Source: PGYT01 sp963675055 (GTDB taxonomy: Bacteria > Bacteroidota > Ignavibacteria > Ignavibacteriales > Melioribacteraceae). Taken from it: a DNA stretch of 64,000 nucleotides. Each line of letters begins with the position of its first letter. Within the stretch, counting starts at the first letter, position 1. Location: contig CAXXJE010000001.1 of the NCBI GenBank assembly GCA_963675055.2, forward strand, positions 248,001-312,000. The letters are read 5' to 3'. Of the stretch, positions 1 through 10,600 are shown one piece after another. Below the pieces are notes generated by a model. It was not told the DNA's origin. It worked only from the letters and a program-made list of their open reading frames with translations, and made no database searches. Both the position numbers and the translations under genes were made by a program.

Positions 1-425
1 TTTCAATTTTATTTCTGCTGATTAACGAAATAACTATTGCAGTCCTCCTTTTTGCATCAGGTCTGATTATGATAGTATACTCAATTGATTTGTTCGAACG
101 CAACGACCGCATCGAGATTTATGAACACGGAATTAAATTCATTAAGAAAAAGCATGAAACCGTTATAAGATTCGAAGACATAATTGAACTCGTTACAATT
201 GCAATAAGAATAGAAGGTTTAGTTAATTCCCTTGATTGTTACAGGATTGAACTTCTTGTCCGAACAGATCTAATCCGTCCCGGAGGCGGCATATTGGTTG
301 GACGCAGATATTCCCCCGTCGCTGTAAGGGATTACCTGAGTAAATATTTCGGGTTAACGATTTCTCAGACAAATTACGATAAAGCCGACTGGAAACAGGA
401 AAGACGAAAATATTTGATTTTATAA
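1..425 (+). CDS. Membrane protein with PH-like domain, 5-prime end outside window
   Basis: The frame is open from position 3 with no stop, so the gene starts before the window; the ATG at 69 is internal. The visible N-terminal part is a hydrophobic transmembrane segment (about 25 residues), followed by a cytosolic domain that begins FERNDRIEIYEHGIKF and continues with IRFEDIIELV. That pattern of short beta strands is like bacterial PH-type domains of the DUF6585 kind. The last residues are basic and hydrophobic (RRKYLIL). No catalytic motif is visible. Function unknown; membrane anchoring of a PH-like fold is inference from the sequence pattern alone. Confidence 0.6.
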   Translation, partial: SILFLLINEITIAVLLFASGLIMIVYSIDLFERNDRIEIYEHGIKFIKKKHETVIRFEDIIELVTIAIRIEGLVNSLDCYRIELLVRTDLIRPGGGILVGRRYSPVAVRDYLSKYFGLTISQTNYDKADWKQERRKYLIL

Positions 426-653
426 TTAAGATTGTGCTGAAAGCATTCCAGACATGTACTCTATCCGCATACATTGCCTAATCAGCATTAGAGCCCAAGA
501 AGTATATTGATTATTCCCACCCGGTTAATTATTTTAATACGGGTTTATCAGCCCATAATCTGCAACAGTAATTTCTCCCCTAACGGGAACAATGTAAAAC
601 TATCTGTCGGATATAAATACTTATCCAAAAAGAATATTTATATGGAATATTAA

Positions 654-890
654 ATGACACCCGGAATTGAATTTCTAAACAATAAGATATTGATCGGAAA
701 GCATTTAAGAATGTCGATGGCCGATAACAAAACCGGTGAGATATGGAAGTCATTCATGACAGACCGCAGCATGATTAAAAATAGAATCAACGAGGAATAT
801 ATTTCTATGCAGGTTTATGATAGTGTTCCTGATTTCACGAACTACGATCCTACTATGGAATTCGTAAAATTGGCAGTTGCTAAGCCGTAA
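654..890 (+). CDS. Truncated GyrI-like effector-binding domain protein
   Basis: The 78 residues resemble the N-terminal half of stand-alone GyrI-like/AraC effector-binding domains: PGIEFLNNKILIGKHLRMS, then a tryptophan-bearing helix (GEIWKSFM), then ISMQVYD and a TMEF.KLAV strand. Such domains normally run to about 155 residues; here a stop falls after the first half and the next gene starts 17 bp later. No continuation of the second half is visible before that gene. The protein is therefore either a remnant or an unusual half-domain that dimerises. The upstream region (426-653) shows no other gene. Confidence 0.5.
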   Translation: MTPGIEFLNNKILIGKHLRMSMADNKTGEIWKSFMTDRSMIKNRINEEYISMQVYDSVPDFTNYDPTMEFVKLAVAKP

Positions 891-907
891 TTGAAAGGTT
901 CTCATTA

Positions 908-1459
908 ATGAGTTTAGAAGCATCAGTATTTATTGCAACCAGTCTGGACGGATTTATAGCCCGTGAAAACGGAGACATCGACTGGCTTGATGAAGCAAAT
1001 AAAACAGTCCCCGAAGGTGAGGACTGCGGTTACTACGAATTCATGAGTTCTGTCGATGCTCTTGTTATGGGTAGGAATACATTCGAGCAGGTTCTTACTT
1101 TCGGCAAATGGCCGTACGACGAGAAACCGGTAATAGTCTTATCCGGCAGCGAATTTGATATTCCGGACGAGCTTCCGAAATCTGTTTCGGTTTCTTCCGA
1201 GTCTCCTGTGGAGTTGTGTACCAGACTTTCAAACCAAGGTATGACAAGAATATATGTAGACGGCGGCATAACAATTAGAAGATTTCTTGCTCATGGACTT
1301 GTCAGTGACTTAACGATTACAATTATTCCAATACTTCTCGGGAGGGGGATACCATTATTCGGAAGAGATTATAATGATACCGGACTGAAGCTGGCTGACG
1401 TTAAACATTATGATTTCGGATTTTTACAACTCAATTATAAAGTTGTTACTACTGATTAA
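908..1459 (+). CDS. Dihydrofolate reductase family protein (RibD C-terminal domain)
   Basis: A 183-residue protein of the DHFR/RibD-C fold (YwjB/YyaP-like). It opens with the family signature SVFIATSLDGFIARENGDIDW, followed by VDALVMGRNTFEQV and the nucleotide-binding strand IYVDGGITIRRFL; the C-terminus carries LLGRGIPLFG. The family probably reduces a pteridine- or pyrimidine-type substrate with NAD(P)H, but the physiological substrate of these stand-alone members is not known. It is full length. It lies between the GyrI-like fragment (17 bp) and a lipoprotein gene (15 bp), all in the same direction, so co-transcription is likely. Confidence 0.85.
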   Translation: MSLEASVFIATSLDGFIARENGDIDWLDEANKTVPEGEDCGYYEFMSSVDALVMGRNTFEQVLTFGKWPYDEKPVIVLSGSEFDIPDELPKSVSVSSESPVELCTRLSNQGMTRIYVDGGITIRRFLAHGLVSDLTITIIPILLGRGIPLFGRDYNDTGLKLADVKHYDFGFLQLNYKVVTTD

Positions 1460-1474
1460 AACGGGGAACATTTT

Positions 1475-2296
1475 ATGAGAACTTCAGCTCTGATCTTTAC
1501 ACTTACACTAATAATTATTATCGGATGCAATGCTGAGAAAGAGGAATCGCCTATCAGCAAACAGGAAATGCTTGAGATAGCGTTCATGCATGATATGCCG
1601 CATCTGCAATCAGGGACTGAACAGGAATTGCTGCAAAAATATGGAGTAAAATCTGCAGCCTTTGTAGTTGAACGAATTAAGAAAAATGAAATCGACAGCG
1701 TTACCTGTCTTACTTACGACAGGAAAGGGCGAATTACAACCCGGACGACGACAGAATGCACAACAGTGGGTTGTCTGCCGTATATAATTCGGCAGGATTA
1801 TGAGTATAATAATGGAAGTATCATCAGAATGAACGATTACACATTCAAATATAAATATAAAAACGTCAGGGATTACTGGAACGTGAATGATACTTCGAAA
1901 TTCTCGGAGTTTGACTGGGAGTATTATTCATTTAACGGTGATACTTTAGAAATAGAATCGGGCTCACAATACTTCAAGTATATTTTCAACAAAAACTCAC
2001 AGGTCGTATATAAATCGATTCTGCCAAAGGCAAGCAAGCAAAAGCTCGAGAATTTTTTTTACTATAATGATTTCGGTATAGAAGTTAAAGCCAAATCAGA
2101 TTTATCTGATCAATCATCAACCTGGAAGTACGAAATTATGTCAACAGGGATATTAAAAATGTTTATGAAAGTGAAAGAGAATAAATTGTTTACCAGGGAT
2201 TTTTACTTCAGCTCAAAAGGTCTTCTTGAAAAAATTGTTTCTTTAGTCGATGATGAACCGACAAGTATAAGAAAGATCTACTATTCCTATTATTAG
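1475..2296 (+). CDS. Hypothetical lipoprotein with YD/RHS-like strand pattern
   Basis: A 273-residue protein with a lipoprotein signal: hydrophobic stretch LIFTLTLIIII ending in a GC lipobox at residue 18, so it is probably anchored to a membrane on the periplasmic side. The rest has repeated short strands such as YDRKGRITTR, YEYNNGSIIRM and FSSKGLLEKI, reminiscent of YD/RHS or MORN-like beta repeats, but there is no catalytic motif. Start ATG 1475 is preceded by a GGGGA-type ribosome site. It follows the DHFR-like gene by 15 bp and is probably the last gene of that transcription unit. Function unknown. Confidence 0.65.
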   Translation: MRTSALIFTLTLIIIIGCNAEKEESPISKQEMLEIAFMHDMPHLQSGTEQELLQKYGVKSAAFVVERIKKNEIDSVTCLTYDRKGRITTRTTTECTTVGCLPYIIRQDYEYNNGSIIRMNDYTFKYKYKNVRDYWNVNDTSKFSEFDWEYYSFNGDTLEIESGSQYFKYIFNKNSQVVYKSILPKASKQKLENFFYYNDFGIEVKAKSDLSDQSSTWKYEIMSTGILKMFMKVKENKLFTRDFYFSSKGLLEKIVSLVDDEPTSIRKIYYSYY

Positions 2297-2557
2297 GGGT
2301 GATTAAAACTGTTGTAAAATTCGGAATTGTTTTCCCCTGCCACAAAACAATTTATATTTTCCATTGATTTCATTAAACTTGCGGTACTAAAAGTCTTCTG
2401 TTTTCAGCAACACTCGGAAACGCTTCCAAAGATTTTATCTGCAAATTTAATAGATATTAAACACAGTTTTATAAAACGTCAAAATGAATATTCCAGCCAC
2501 TAGGAGTATATCTGGATATTCCGATATCAACGAGTCGTATATAACAGGAGACAGACG

Positions 2558-3424
2558 ATGAAAATTACCGAAAGAGTCCATGCGTTAAAACACACATTTA
2601 AAATTCCTATAAGCCCTGAAATAGCTCTTGACAGATTTGTGTACTCGTTCATCATTTTCGGTGATGAAGGTGTTTACCTTATCGACAGCGGCGTTGCTTC
2701 ATCGGGCGAAAACATTTTAAAATATATTGAAGAAAACAGGTGCTCGGAATGCTGTGTCAAATGGCTGCTTCTAACCCACTCGCATCCGGATCATATCGGA
2801 TCGGCCAAACTGATACAGAACAAAACAGACTGCAAGATTGCAGCGCATGAAGCCGAGAAAGACTGGATTGAGGATATTGACAAACAGTTCGCGGATCGTC
2901 CGGTACCCGGGTTTAAAAATCTTGTAAACAGCTCGGTAAAACTCAATAAGTATTTATCGGATGGTGAGCTGTTCGAACCAGAAAAAGATATTAGAATTAA
3001 AGTAATACATACACCTGGTCATTCAAAAGGTTCGATATCACTGCTTATTGAGAATGAGGGAGTTTTAATATCAGCGGATTCAATTCTGCTGCCAGGTGAC
3101 TTACCGATTTATGAGGACGCCGAGGAAGCCGTCGAGTCAATACAAAAACTTGCGAAGGTAAATAATGTTGAGTGGCTGCTGGCTTCCTGGGATAATCCAG
3201 TTCAGGGTGATAAAATAAAATTCAGGATGAACGGAAGTATTGATTACCTTAAAAGTATTCATAAATATGTAAAAGGAATCAAGGATGTGAGTGAACTGGA
3301 ACCAATGGAATTATGCGAGAAAGTTGTATTCTCAGCAGGCTTACCGCCAGCGGCGGTCAATCCATTAGCAGCCGCCGCGTTTATGTCTAATGTAAAAAAA
3401 TTTAATAGTAAAGTACTGGAATAA
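2558..3424 (+). CDS. MBL-fold metallo-hydrolase
   Basis: A 288-residue metallo-beta-lactamase-fold protein. The zinc motif is THSHPDHIG near residue 73, followed by the second histidine in HTPGHSKGS and an SADS aspartate strand, i.e. the usual H-x-H-x-D-H, H, D ligand set. There is no signal peptide, so it acts in the cytoplasm. The C-terminal about 60 residues are helical (SIDYLKSIHKYVKGI) and may form a substrate lid. The ribosome site AGGAG lies 8 nt upstream of the ATG. It stands alone, converging on sppA with a 14-bp gap. Substrate unknown: glyoxalase-II-like thioesters and other hydrolyses are all possible. Confidence 0.85.
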   Translation: MKITERVHALKHTFKIPISPEIALDRFVYSFIIFGDEGVYLIDSGVASSGENILKYIEENRCSECCVKWLLLTHSHPDHIGSAKLIQNKTDCKIAAHEAEKDWIEDIDKQFADRPVPGFKNLVNSSVKLNKYLSDGELFEPEKDIRIKVIHTPGHSKGSISLLIENEGVLISADSILLPGDLPIYEDAEEAVESIQKLAKVNNVEWLLASWDNPVQGDKIKFRMNGSIDYLKSIHKYVKGIKDVSELEPMELCEKVVFSAGLPPAAVNPLAAAAFMSNVKKFNSKVLE

Positions 3425-3438
3425 CCGTTCTGATAATA

Positions 3439-5211
3439 TCAGTAAAGATAAATATCGACGGGCAGCCTGGTAAGTATTCCCCGTTCGAGTATATAATCCT
3501 TTGTATGAAGAATTAATTCCTCAATACTTTCTTCCTGTATAGAGGTGAACAGAGTTGAATTACCTGACGAGAACAGTTCTAGTATTTTCTCAATCGGATC
3601 TTTAATAGCAGGGTACTCCAATACCCGGTACTGATCAATTCCGGCAAGATCCGCGGCTCTGTCTATCGCTTCATTCAGTCCGCCGACATCATCAACAAGC
3701 CCTATCTCCTTTGCCTGCAAACCCGACCATACCCGTCCCTGCGCTATCTCCTGAACATATTCTTCGGACATGTTTCGTCCTTCGGCAACATGAGTTATAA
3801 AGGTACTGTATATCTCATCAATCTTTTCTCTGATCACAGTTCGTTCTCTTCTGTTCAGGGGTTCGGTAAGATTATACAATCCCGAATATTTCCCCTTCTG
3901 AATTCGGTCGAAAGTAATGCCGAGCTTATCGTTAAATAATCCCTTCAGGTTCGGAATAATTCCGAATGCACCGATCGAACCGGTGATTGAATAACGTTCA
4001 CAAACTATCTCCCCGGCACCGCAGGCTATATAGTATCCGCCGGAAGCGGCAACACTTCCGAATGATGCTACAACAGGAATCTGTTCGTTCGTAAGTTTTA
4101 CTTCATGCAGAATTTGCTCACTCGTTAAAGGTGATCCTCCCGGCGAGTTAACGCGAAGAACTACTGCCTTAACATTACTGTTATTCCTGACCTTTCTCAG
4201 TTCTCTCGTAATGTTTTCCATCCCGATTGTTTCCTCATCACCGGAACCTTCATGTATCTCGCCGTTAGCATAAATAACTGCGATACGATTTCTTGAATAT
4301 TCCGAAGAACCGCCGGGGACCATAGAATATTTGTTCATCGTAATTCGCTTAAGGTTCCTGTTACCGGGCAGAGAGATCATTGATTTCATTGAATCAATAA
4401 GATCATCGTAGTAAATTATTCCGTCCAGTAAATTCATTCCAGTTAATTTAGAAATATCTCGCGACTTAAAATCATCAATAATATTCTTAAGATCTGTCGA
4501 TTCCAAATCTCTGGCTTCCGCTATTTTGGTAATTACATCATCATAGATTGCCGAAAGCATTTCATCCAGCTGTTCCCGGTTCTCAGCACTCATCTTCTCA
4601 TTGGTAAATGTCTCCACAGCGCTTTTATATTTACCTGAACGGAAGATTTGGGCTTCGACATCAAGTTTATCCAGGGTCTTTTTGAAAAACATCAGTTCCA
4701 TTTGCATACCGCGCAAATCAAGTTCACCTGCCGGCGACAAAAACACTTTATCAGCGGCGGACCCCAGGAAGTAGGCTCGCTGCGAAATCCGGTTTCCATG
4801 AGCAATTACAAATTTTCCGGACTGCCTGAATTCAATTAATCCCTCGCGTATGGAATTAAGTGTTGAGTAAGAGCCGCCCTCAAGATTACTAAGATTCAAA
4901 TAGATTCCTTCAATATTATCATCCCACTCAGCTTTATTAAGATTTTCCAGTATCTCATTTAAACCGAGACGCTTCTCAAATTCAGGCAGGAAATAATCAA
5001 AATTCCGTGAAGGTTCGTATGTTGTTCTTTCGGGTACGCTGTAATCAAGACGAATTTCCAGCACTGAATTATCGGACACGGTTACTACTTCTTCACTGCT
5101 GAAAGCAGAAACGATAATAAGCATAAAGAAAAAGAATCCGGCCGCGGCAATAAACATCGCTATCAATGTGCCGAGGATTGATGCGAGTGTAGTCTTAAAA
5201 AATTGTTTCAT
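3439..5211 (-). CDS. sppA: Signal peptide peptidase SppA, long (two-domain) form
   Basis: A 590-residue member of the S49 family, matching the long E. coli-type SppA of two tandem domains. Residues 9-35 are one strongly hydrophobic N-terminal anchor. The general-base lysine is in GKYKSAVE (Lys196) of the first domain and the nucleophile is in SVAASGGYY (Ser390) of the second; both catalytic residues are present. The enzyme cleaves signal-peptide remnants in the membrane with its active sites facing the periplasm. The start is supported by GGAG 6 nt upstream. The gene is monocistronic, convergent with the MBL hydrolase and divergent from the DPP IV gene. Confidence 0.95.
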   Translation of the reverse strand: MKQFFKTTLASILGTLIAMFIAAAGFFFFMLIIVSAFSSEEVVTVSDNSVLEIRLDYSVPERTTYEPSRNFDYFLPEFEKRLGLNEILENLNKAEWDDNIEGIYLNLSNLEGGSYSTLNSIREGLIEFRQSGKFVIAHGNRISQRAYFLGSAADKVFLSPAGELDLRGMQMELMFFKKTLDKLDVEAQIFRSGKYKSAVETFTNEKMSAENREQLDEMLSAIYDDVITKIAEARDLESTDLKNIIDDFKSRDISKLTGMNLLDGIIYYDDLIDSMKSMISLPGNRNLKRITMNKYSMVPGGSSEYSRNRIAVIYANGEIHEGSGDEETIGMENITRELRKVRNNSNVKAVVLRVNSPGGSPLTSEQILHEVKLTNEQIPVVASFGSVAASGGYYIACGAGEIVCERYSITGSIGAFGIIPNLKGLFNDKLGITFDRIQKGKYSGLYNLTEPLNRRERTVIREKIDEIYSTFITHVAEGRNMSEEYVQEIAQGRVWSGLQAKEIGLVDDVGGLNEAIDRAADLAGIDQYRVLEYPAIKDPIEKILELFSSGNSTLFTSIQEESIEELILHTKDYILERGILTRLPVDIYLY

Positions 5212-5342
5212 TTAATCTCCACTATAACGGATATTCGAAATAGGAATATAATTGTTTTAATTAATTTTTTGTTGAAACTTGGTTAATTTATAGGAGCAAT
5301 TACAGAAAACTCGCAATTCACAATCAACTACAAGGTTTTGCA

Positions 5343-7550
5343 ATGAAACTACAAATCCCCCCAAAATTTTTCCTAATAATTATTGTTACAATGCTTTTCT
5401 CAACACCTTTGACGCATGCGCAGAAAAAACAGTTCACTTATAACCAGATATTTAACATGGCGGGCCCGCGTCTTACCAAGTTCCTGCCTACAATAAGGAA
5501 ATGGATTGATGATAAATACTATCTTGAATATAAAACCCTGCATGAAAGCCGGACAAAATCACTAATTAAAGTAAATGCTGTTACGGGTGAGGAGGAAGTC
5601 TACGTCGATTATAGTGAATGGAAAAATCAGTTGCCGGAAGGACTAAACCTGCAACAAGCGCTGGATAATTCCGATGACTATATGATTTTTCTTTTCCGCA
5701 AAAAGAATGATTTATTTTATTTATCAATTGAGGAAAATGTATTTAAACGACTGACCGATGACGGAGAAGAAAAATTGAATCCGACACTATCTCCCGACGG
5801 AAGGTTCGCCGCATATACTAAAGCACGTGACTTGTATGTTTATGATATTGAAGCGGAAACCGAAACAAGGATAACCAATGACGCATCGGATGTAGTTTAC
5901 AACGGGTATTCATCATGGGTTTACTATGAAGAAATACTCGGCAGGTCCTCAAGGCACAGGGCATTCTGGTGGTCGCCGGACAGCCGCAAACTAGCTTACA
6001 TGCGTTTCGATGATACTCCAGTGCCGGAATACACATTATATAACCCTGACGGCGTGCGTGGTGAATGGGAAACCACTTATTATCCTGAAGCCGGTGATCC
6101 GTTACCGTATGTTAAAATGGGTATCGCTGATATTAAAACAGGAAAAACCACCTGGGCTGATTTCGATGAGTACGCCGATGAGATGATCGCCTGGCCGAAC
6201 TGGACACCGGATTCGGATGATCTGATAGTCCAATGGATACCGCGCAGCATGGATAATATTAAGTTGTATAAAGTTAATAGTAGTACCGGAAACAAAGAGG
6301 AGATTTACAACGAGAAACAACAAAGCTGGGTAGAATGGTTTGAAGACTTATTTGTATTCAACAATGGCAGCGGTTTCATTGTCAGGTCCGATAAAGACGG
6401 CTGGAGGCATTTATACTATTACGATCCGTACGGAAGTCTCAAAGCACGATTGACATCGGGTGAATGGACTGTTAAAAAAATTGTGAGCGTTGATGGGGTT
6501 AATGAAACAGTTTACTTTGAAGCAAACAAAGGAGAGTCCACCGAACAGCAGCTTTTTAAGGTTAATCTCGATGGTTCAGGGTTCGAGCAAATAACTAATA
6601 AAGAAGGAACACATAGTTGTACCATATCTCCAGGCGGTAAGCTTATTATTGATAGATTCAGCAACATCGAAACTCCCACAGAATTATTACTACTGGACGG
6701 TGAGGGTGAACTTATCAGGACTTTGGGAGATTCAAAGTCGGAGGTTATGGATGAGTTTCAGCTAGGTAAAACAAATATATTCAGGATAACCACAAAGGAT
6801 GGTTATAAACTACCTGTTAAATGGGTGCTACCTGCAGATTTTGATGAGTCCAAGAAATATCCGGTTCTTTATTCCGTTTATGGCGGACCAGGTAGTATGT
6901 CGGTAACAAATAGCTGGTCGCGATTTTTGAGTCCTCACTATTACGCACAGGAAGGAATTATTTACGCGCAAATTGATCACAGGGGTGCGGGTCATCATGG
7001 TAAAAAGGGGGAGGCTCTGCTTTACAGAAGTCTGGGCAAGATTGACATAGATGATTATATAGAAATAGCTGAATGGTTTTCTAAACAGCCATTTATCGAT
7101 AGTAATAAAATTGCAATCAATGGCGGAAGCTACGGCGGCTACGCGGCTTTAATGGCTATAACAAGAGGTGCCGGAGTATTTGATTACGCCGTTGCCGAAT
7201 ACTCCGTAACTGACTGGAGACTCTACGATAACGTTTATACTGAGCGTTATATGGATACTCCGGAAGAAAATCCTGAGGGATACGAATTCGGATCGGTAAT
7301 TACACATGCTGATAAGTATGTAGGATATGTTCTGATTACTCATGGTCTGCTGGATGACAATGTACATGCGCAGAACAGTTTTCAGATTATCGACAAGTTC
7401 GAGGATATGAACAAGGATTTTGAGTTCATCCTTTATCCCGATGCAAGACATGGAGTAGGATTCCCGAAGTTCTTCCACGCTGCACGCGAGAAAATGCAGT
7501 TCTGGTTTACACATCTGCTTGACAGGGATTTCGATCCGGAGAAGGATTAA
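5343..7550 (+). CDS. Dipeptidyl-peptidase IV, S9B family
   Basis: A 735-residue exported serine peptidase. A signal peptide (residues 1-26, ending THAQ) precedes an eight-bladed-propeller-type N-terminal domain and an alpha/beta-hydrolase domain. The catalytic triad is visible: Ser596 in GGSYGG, Asp671 in LLDDNVH and His703 in DARHG. The adjacent glutamates 196-197 in WVYYEE align with the pair that holds the free N-terminus of substrates in DPP IV, so it should remove X-Pro/X-Ala dipeptides in the periplasm or outside the cell. It faces the tricorn-like protease gene convergently, and both suggest peptide degradation as a lifestyle trait. Confidence 0.95.
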   Translation: MKLQIPPKFFLIIIVTMLFSTPLTHAQKKQFTYNQIFNMAGPRLTKFLPTIRKWIDDKYYLEYKTLHESRTKSLIKVNAVTGEEEVYVDYSEWKNQLPEGLNLQQALDNSDDYMIFLFRKKNDLFYLSIEENVFKRLTDDGEEKLNPTLSPDGRFAAYTKARDLYVYDIEAETETRITNDASDVVYNGYSSWVYYEEILGRSSRHRAFWWSPDSRKLAYMRFDDTPVPEYTLYNPDGVRGEWETTYYPEAGDPLPYVKMGIADIKTGKTTWADFDEYADEMIAWPNWTPDSDDLIVQWIPRSMDNIKLYKVNSSTGNKEEIYNEKQQSWVEWFEDLFVFNNGSGFIVRSDKDGWRHLYYYDPYGSLKARLTSGEWTVKKIVSVDGVNETVYFEANKGESTEQQLFKVNLDGSGFEQITNKEGTHSCTISPGGKLIIDRFSNIETPTELLLLDGEGELIRTLGDSKSEVMDEFQLGKTNIFRITTKDGYKLPVKWVLPADFDESKKYPVLYSVYGGPGSMSVTNSWSRFLSPHYYAQEGIIYAQIDHRGAGHHGKKGEALLYRSLGKIDIDDYIEIAEWFSKQPFIDSNKIAINGGSYGGYAALMAITRGAGVFDYAVAEYSVTDWRLYDNVYTERYMDTPEENPEGYEFGSVITHADKYVGYVLITHGLLDDNVHAQNSFQIIDKFEDMNKDFEFILYPDARHGVGFPKFFHAAREKMQFWFTHLLDRDFDPEKD

Positions 7551-7564
7551 AAGAATTAAAATAG

Positions 7565-7595
7565 GAGACACAGAGCCTTAACCACTCTGTGTCTC
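7565..7595. terminator. Bidirectional hairpin between DPP IV and tricorn genes
   Basis: A perfect 11-bp stem, GAGACACAGAG (7565-7575) with CTCTGTGTCTC (7585-7595), encloses a 9-nt loop in the 54-bp gap between two convergent stop codons. No strong U tract follows, so it may act as a terminator or only as a 3-prime stabiliser of both messages. Confidence 0.65.
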
Positions 7596-7604
7596 ATGAA
7601 TTAT

Positions 7605-10600
7605 TTATTTCGAATCAATCTGTTTTAACAATACATCAACAGCACGTTTCAACTGTTCGTCGTTACCCTTGTATTTAGAATCAGGAGCATTCTCGAGAAT
7701 TTCATCAGGAACTGCCGGAGCGAAATCCATATTTTTGTCATCCGCCTCAACCCACCAGCCTCTTCCAGGCAATCTGATAAGTGATCCATCTATCAATGTC
7801 CTGCCTCCTGTTGAAATAACAGCGCCGAAAGTCGGCATTCCAACCAATGTACCGATTCCCAGATTTTTATAAGCGTGTGAAAATATTTCCGCGTTCGAGT
7901 AACTGTTCTGGTTGCACAGGGCAATTGAAGGCTTTGTCCACGCTGCAAAAGGAAGTCTTTCACCAAGCGGGTAATACTGTCTGAACTTAGTTTTCTCTTT
8001 TTTTAGGTTATCTGCAGCACCACGTGGAATTGTATATGCATGCTGTTTGTAATTGAGTATGGTCATCAGGTAATCGGTAGTCCAGCCGCCGCCGTTGAAC
8101 CGTACGTCGATTACAATACCCTCTTTACCGTACCCGCGAGCCGTTAATTCTCGTTCAAACTGTTCGAAGCTCGGCATACTCATTCCTATAATATGAAGAT
8201 AGCCTATACGACCTTTGGAATACTTATCAACAAGTTCTTTCCTCGACTCGACCCACTCGTCATATAGTTGATTGCTAATACTTGAGGATGGTCTAATTAC
8301 AACTTCGCGTTCGTTTCCGTTCTTATCCTCAACAGATAACAGAACCTCTTCGTTAGCTGTATTTATAAGCGTTGAATAGAAATTGATTTCATCATCAATT
8401 TCAGTATCATTGACGGCTGTTATAACATCACCATTGTTTAACTTACTCTGTTCTTTATCAGCGGGAGTGTTAGGAACTACACGTACAACTTTAACACCGT
8501 CATCAACAGGAATAAGCTCAACCCCAAGATAACCGACTCGTTCATTTTGAGTCTCCGCAGGATCATCAACTCTGTAAAGTCCCATATGACTGGCGTTCAC
8601 TTCACCGAGCATGTAATTGAATATTTCGGAAAAGTCCTGTGTAGTTGAAGCTGCGAGGCACCATGGTTTATACTTATCGTGAAGTGCGTTCCAGTCCTTA
8701 CCGTGAAAATCAGGATCATAGAAACCGACATTCAATGCACGCCATGCTTCTTCAAAGATTTGTTTGTATTCTTCCGGATGATTGATCTTCATTTTAGCAG
8801 CAATAGGCAGACTTTCAGTCTTCTCACCTTTCACTTTCATGCGAGCGAGTTTGCCCCGCTTAGTCATATATATATATTCGTATTTATCATCAAACGTCAA
8901 CCTAGACGGATTAGCTCCTCCTTTCGAAACCATTTTAATATCAGTACCATCCCACTTTATGCTGAACAAGTCAGTACCTTTAGATGTTGTATTCCTGGCA
9001 ACGAAATAGATTGTTTCGCCATCTTCAGAAATAAGCGGAGAAACTTCGTTACCCGGTAATCTTGTTACTTGAACAAGTCGCTGATAAATGTTGTCGAAGT
9101 CAATTTTAATCGGCTCCACACCTGTTGAATCATCTTTCTTTTTATCTTTCTTCTTGTCTTTATTATCCTCATCATCGCCTTCTTCCCAGTCCTGTTTGGT
9201 CTTTTCCCAGTCCTTTTTATTCAACCAAACGAACCAAATATCACCATCGGAATTATTCCTGTCCGAAATAAAAGCAAGTTTCTTTCCGTCCTTACTCCAG
9301 AAAGGTGAATAGTCGCTGCGCGGATGCATGGTTACATTTACAGGATCTTTACTGCCGTCTGCAGCATGAATGTATATCTCCTGATTATAGTACAAGTCAT
9401 TTAACGAATAAGCCAGCCATTTACTGTCAGGACTCCATGAAACATTACCCGGCGCGTCCCATCCGTCGAGAAGCGTTAATTCGTTCGAGAAATTTCCTTC
9501 AGTGTCAATATCCGCAACAACCAGTTTACCCTGACCGATTTCATACGCGATTTTTTTATAATCCGGTGAAATCACAGGCCAGGTTTCTTCCGTATCGGTA
9601 TCAGTCAGTCTCACGACTTCATGTTTGAATGATTTGAACAAATTGCTTTGTTTGGGATCGCCTGATTTTATCATGTAAAGATCAAACTGTCCTTCTCTGT
9701 CTGAGGAGAATACAATTGTAGTATCACTCAGCCATTGTACTTGCTGATCCCTGTAAGGATGTTTGGTAACATTTACGGTTTTACTTTTCTCTTTATCGTT
9801 TTCGGTAATAAATATTTCACCCCGAATTTCCATGGCCGTGTACTTGCCGTTTGGCGAAACGGAATACCCTGCAACATCACCGCGATAAGTTTTCCATTCA
9901 ACCGGATCGAACCTGTAGTCAGCAGCGATTTCAACATCAAGTTTTTTGGGCGAACCGCCTTTTATATCTGTAAGGTAGATGTTCATCTCCTTTTCAAATA
10001 CGATTTGACCACCGTCGGCACTTACACTAAAATACCTAACCCCCTCGCCCTTATAATTAGTCATTGGCTCGCTCTGGCCTGCAGCAGTTCCCTCGGCAGT
10101 TATTTGAGTTTTGTAAATATTGTAAATGCCGGATGATGCTGAAATATAGTATAAAGTATTATTACTTCCCCATCTGGGAAGCATATCATGACCTTTGAAA
10201 TCGGTTATCTTGTTATACTTGTTATTTTTAATATCATAAATCCAGATATCAAAATTCGCGGAACCTCTGTAATCCTCACGAACCTCACGTCCCCATCCTT
10301 TGATAAAAGCTATAAACCTGCCGTCCGGTGAAAGGGCCGGTGCACCGCCTACTGTATTTAGCGCTCTGCTGGGTGTTCCACCCTTTGCACTCACCTTTTG
10401 AACTTCAGCATCCCATTCAATCTGCTTGAATTCTCTGGATGTTGTGAACAAAATATTTCCGTCGCTTCCGAAATCGAAAGGCACATCACTTGCGGAGTGA
10501 TAAGTAAGTCTCTCAGGTTTGCCTCCTCCGGATGAAATCACATAAATATCGTTATTCCCGTAACGCTCACCCTGAAATGCAATCTGTTTACCGTCACGGC

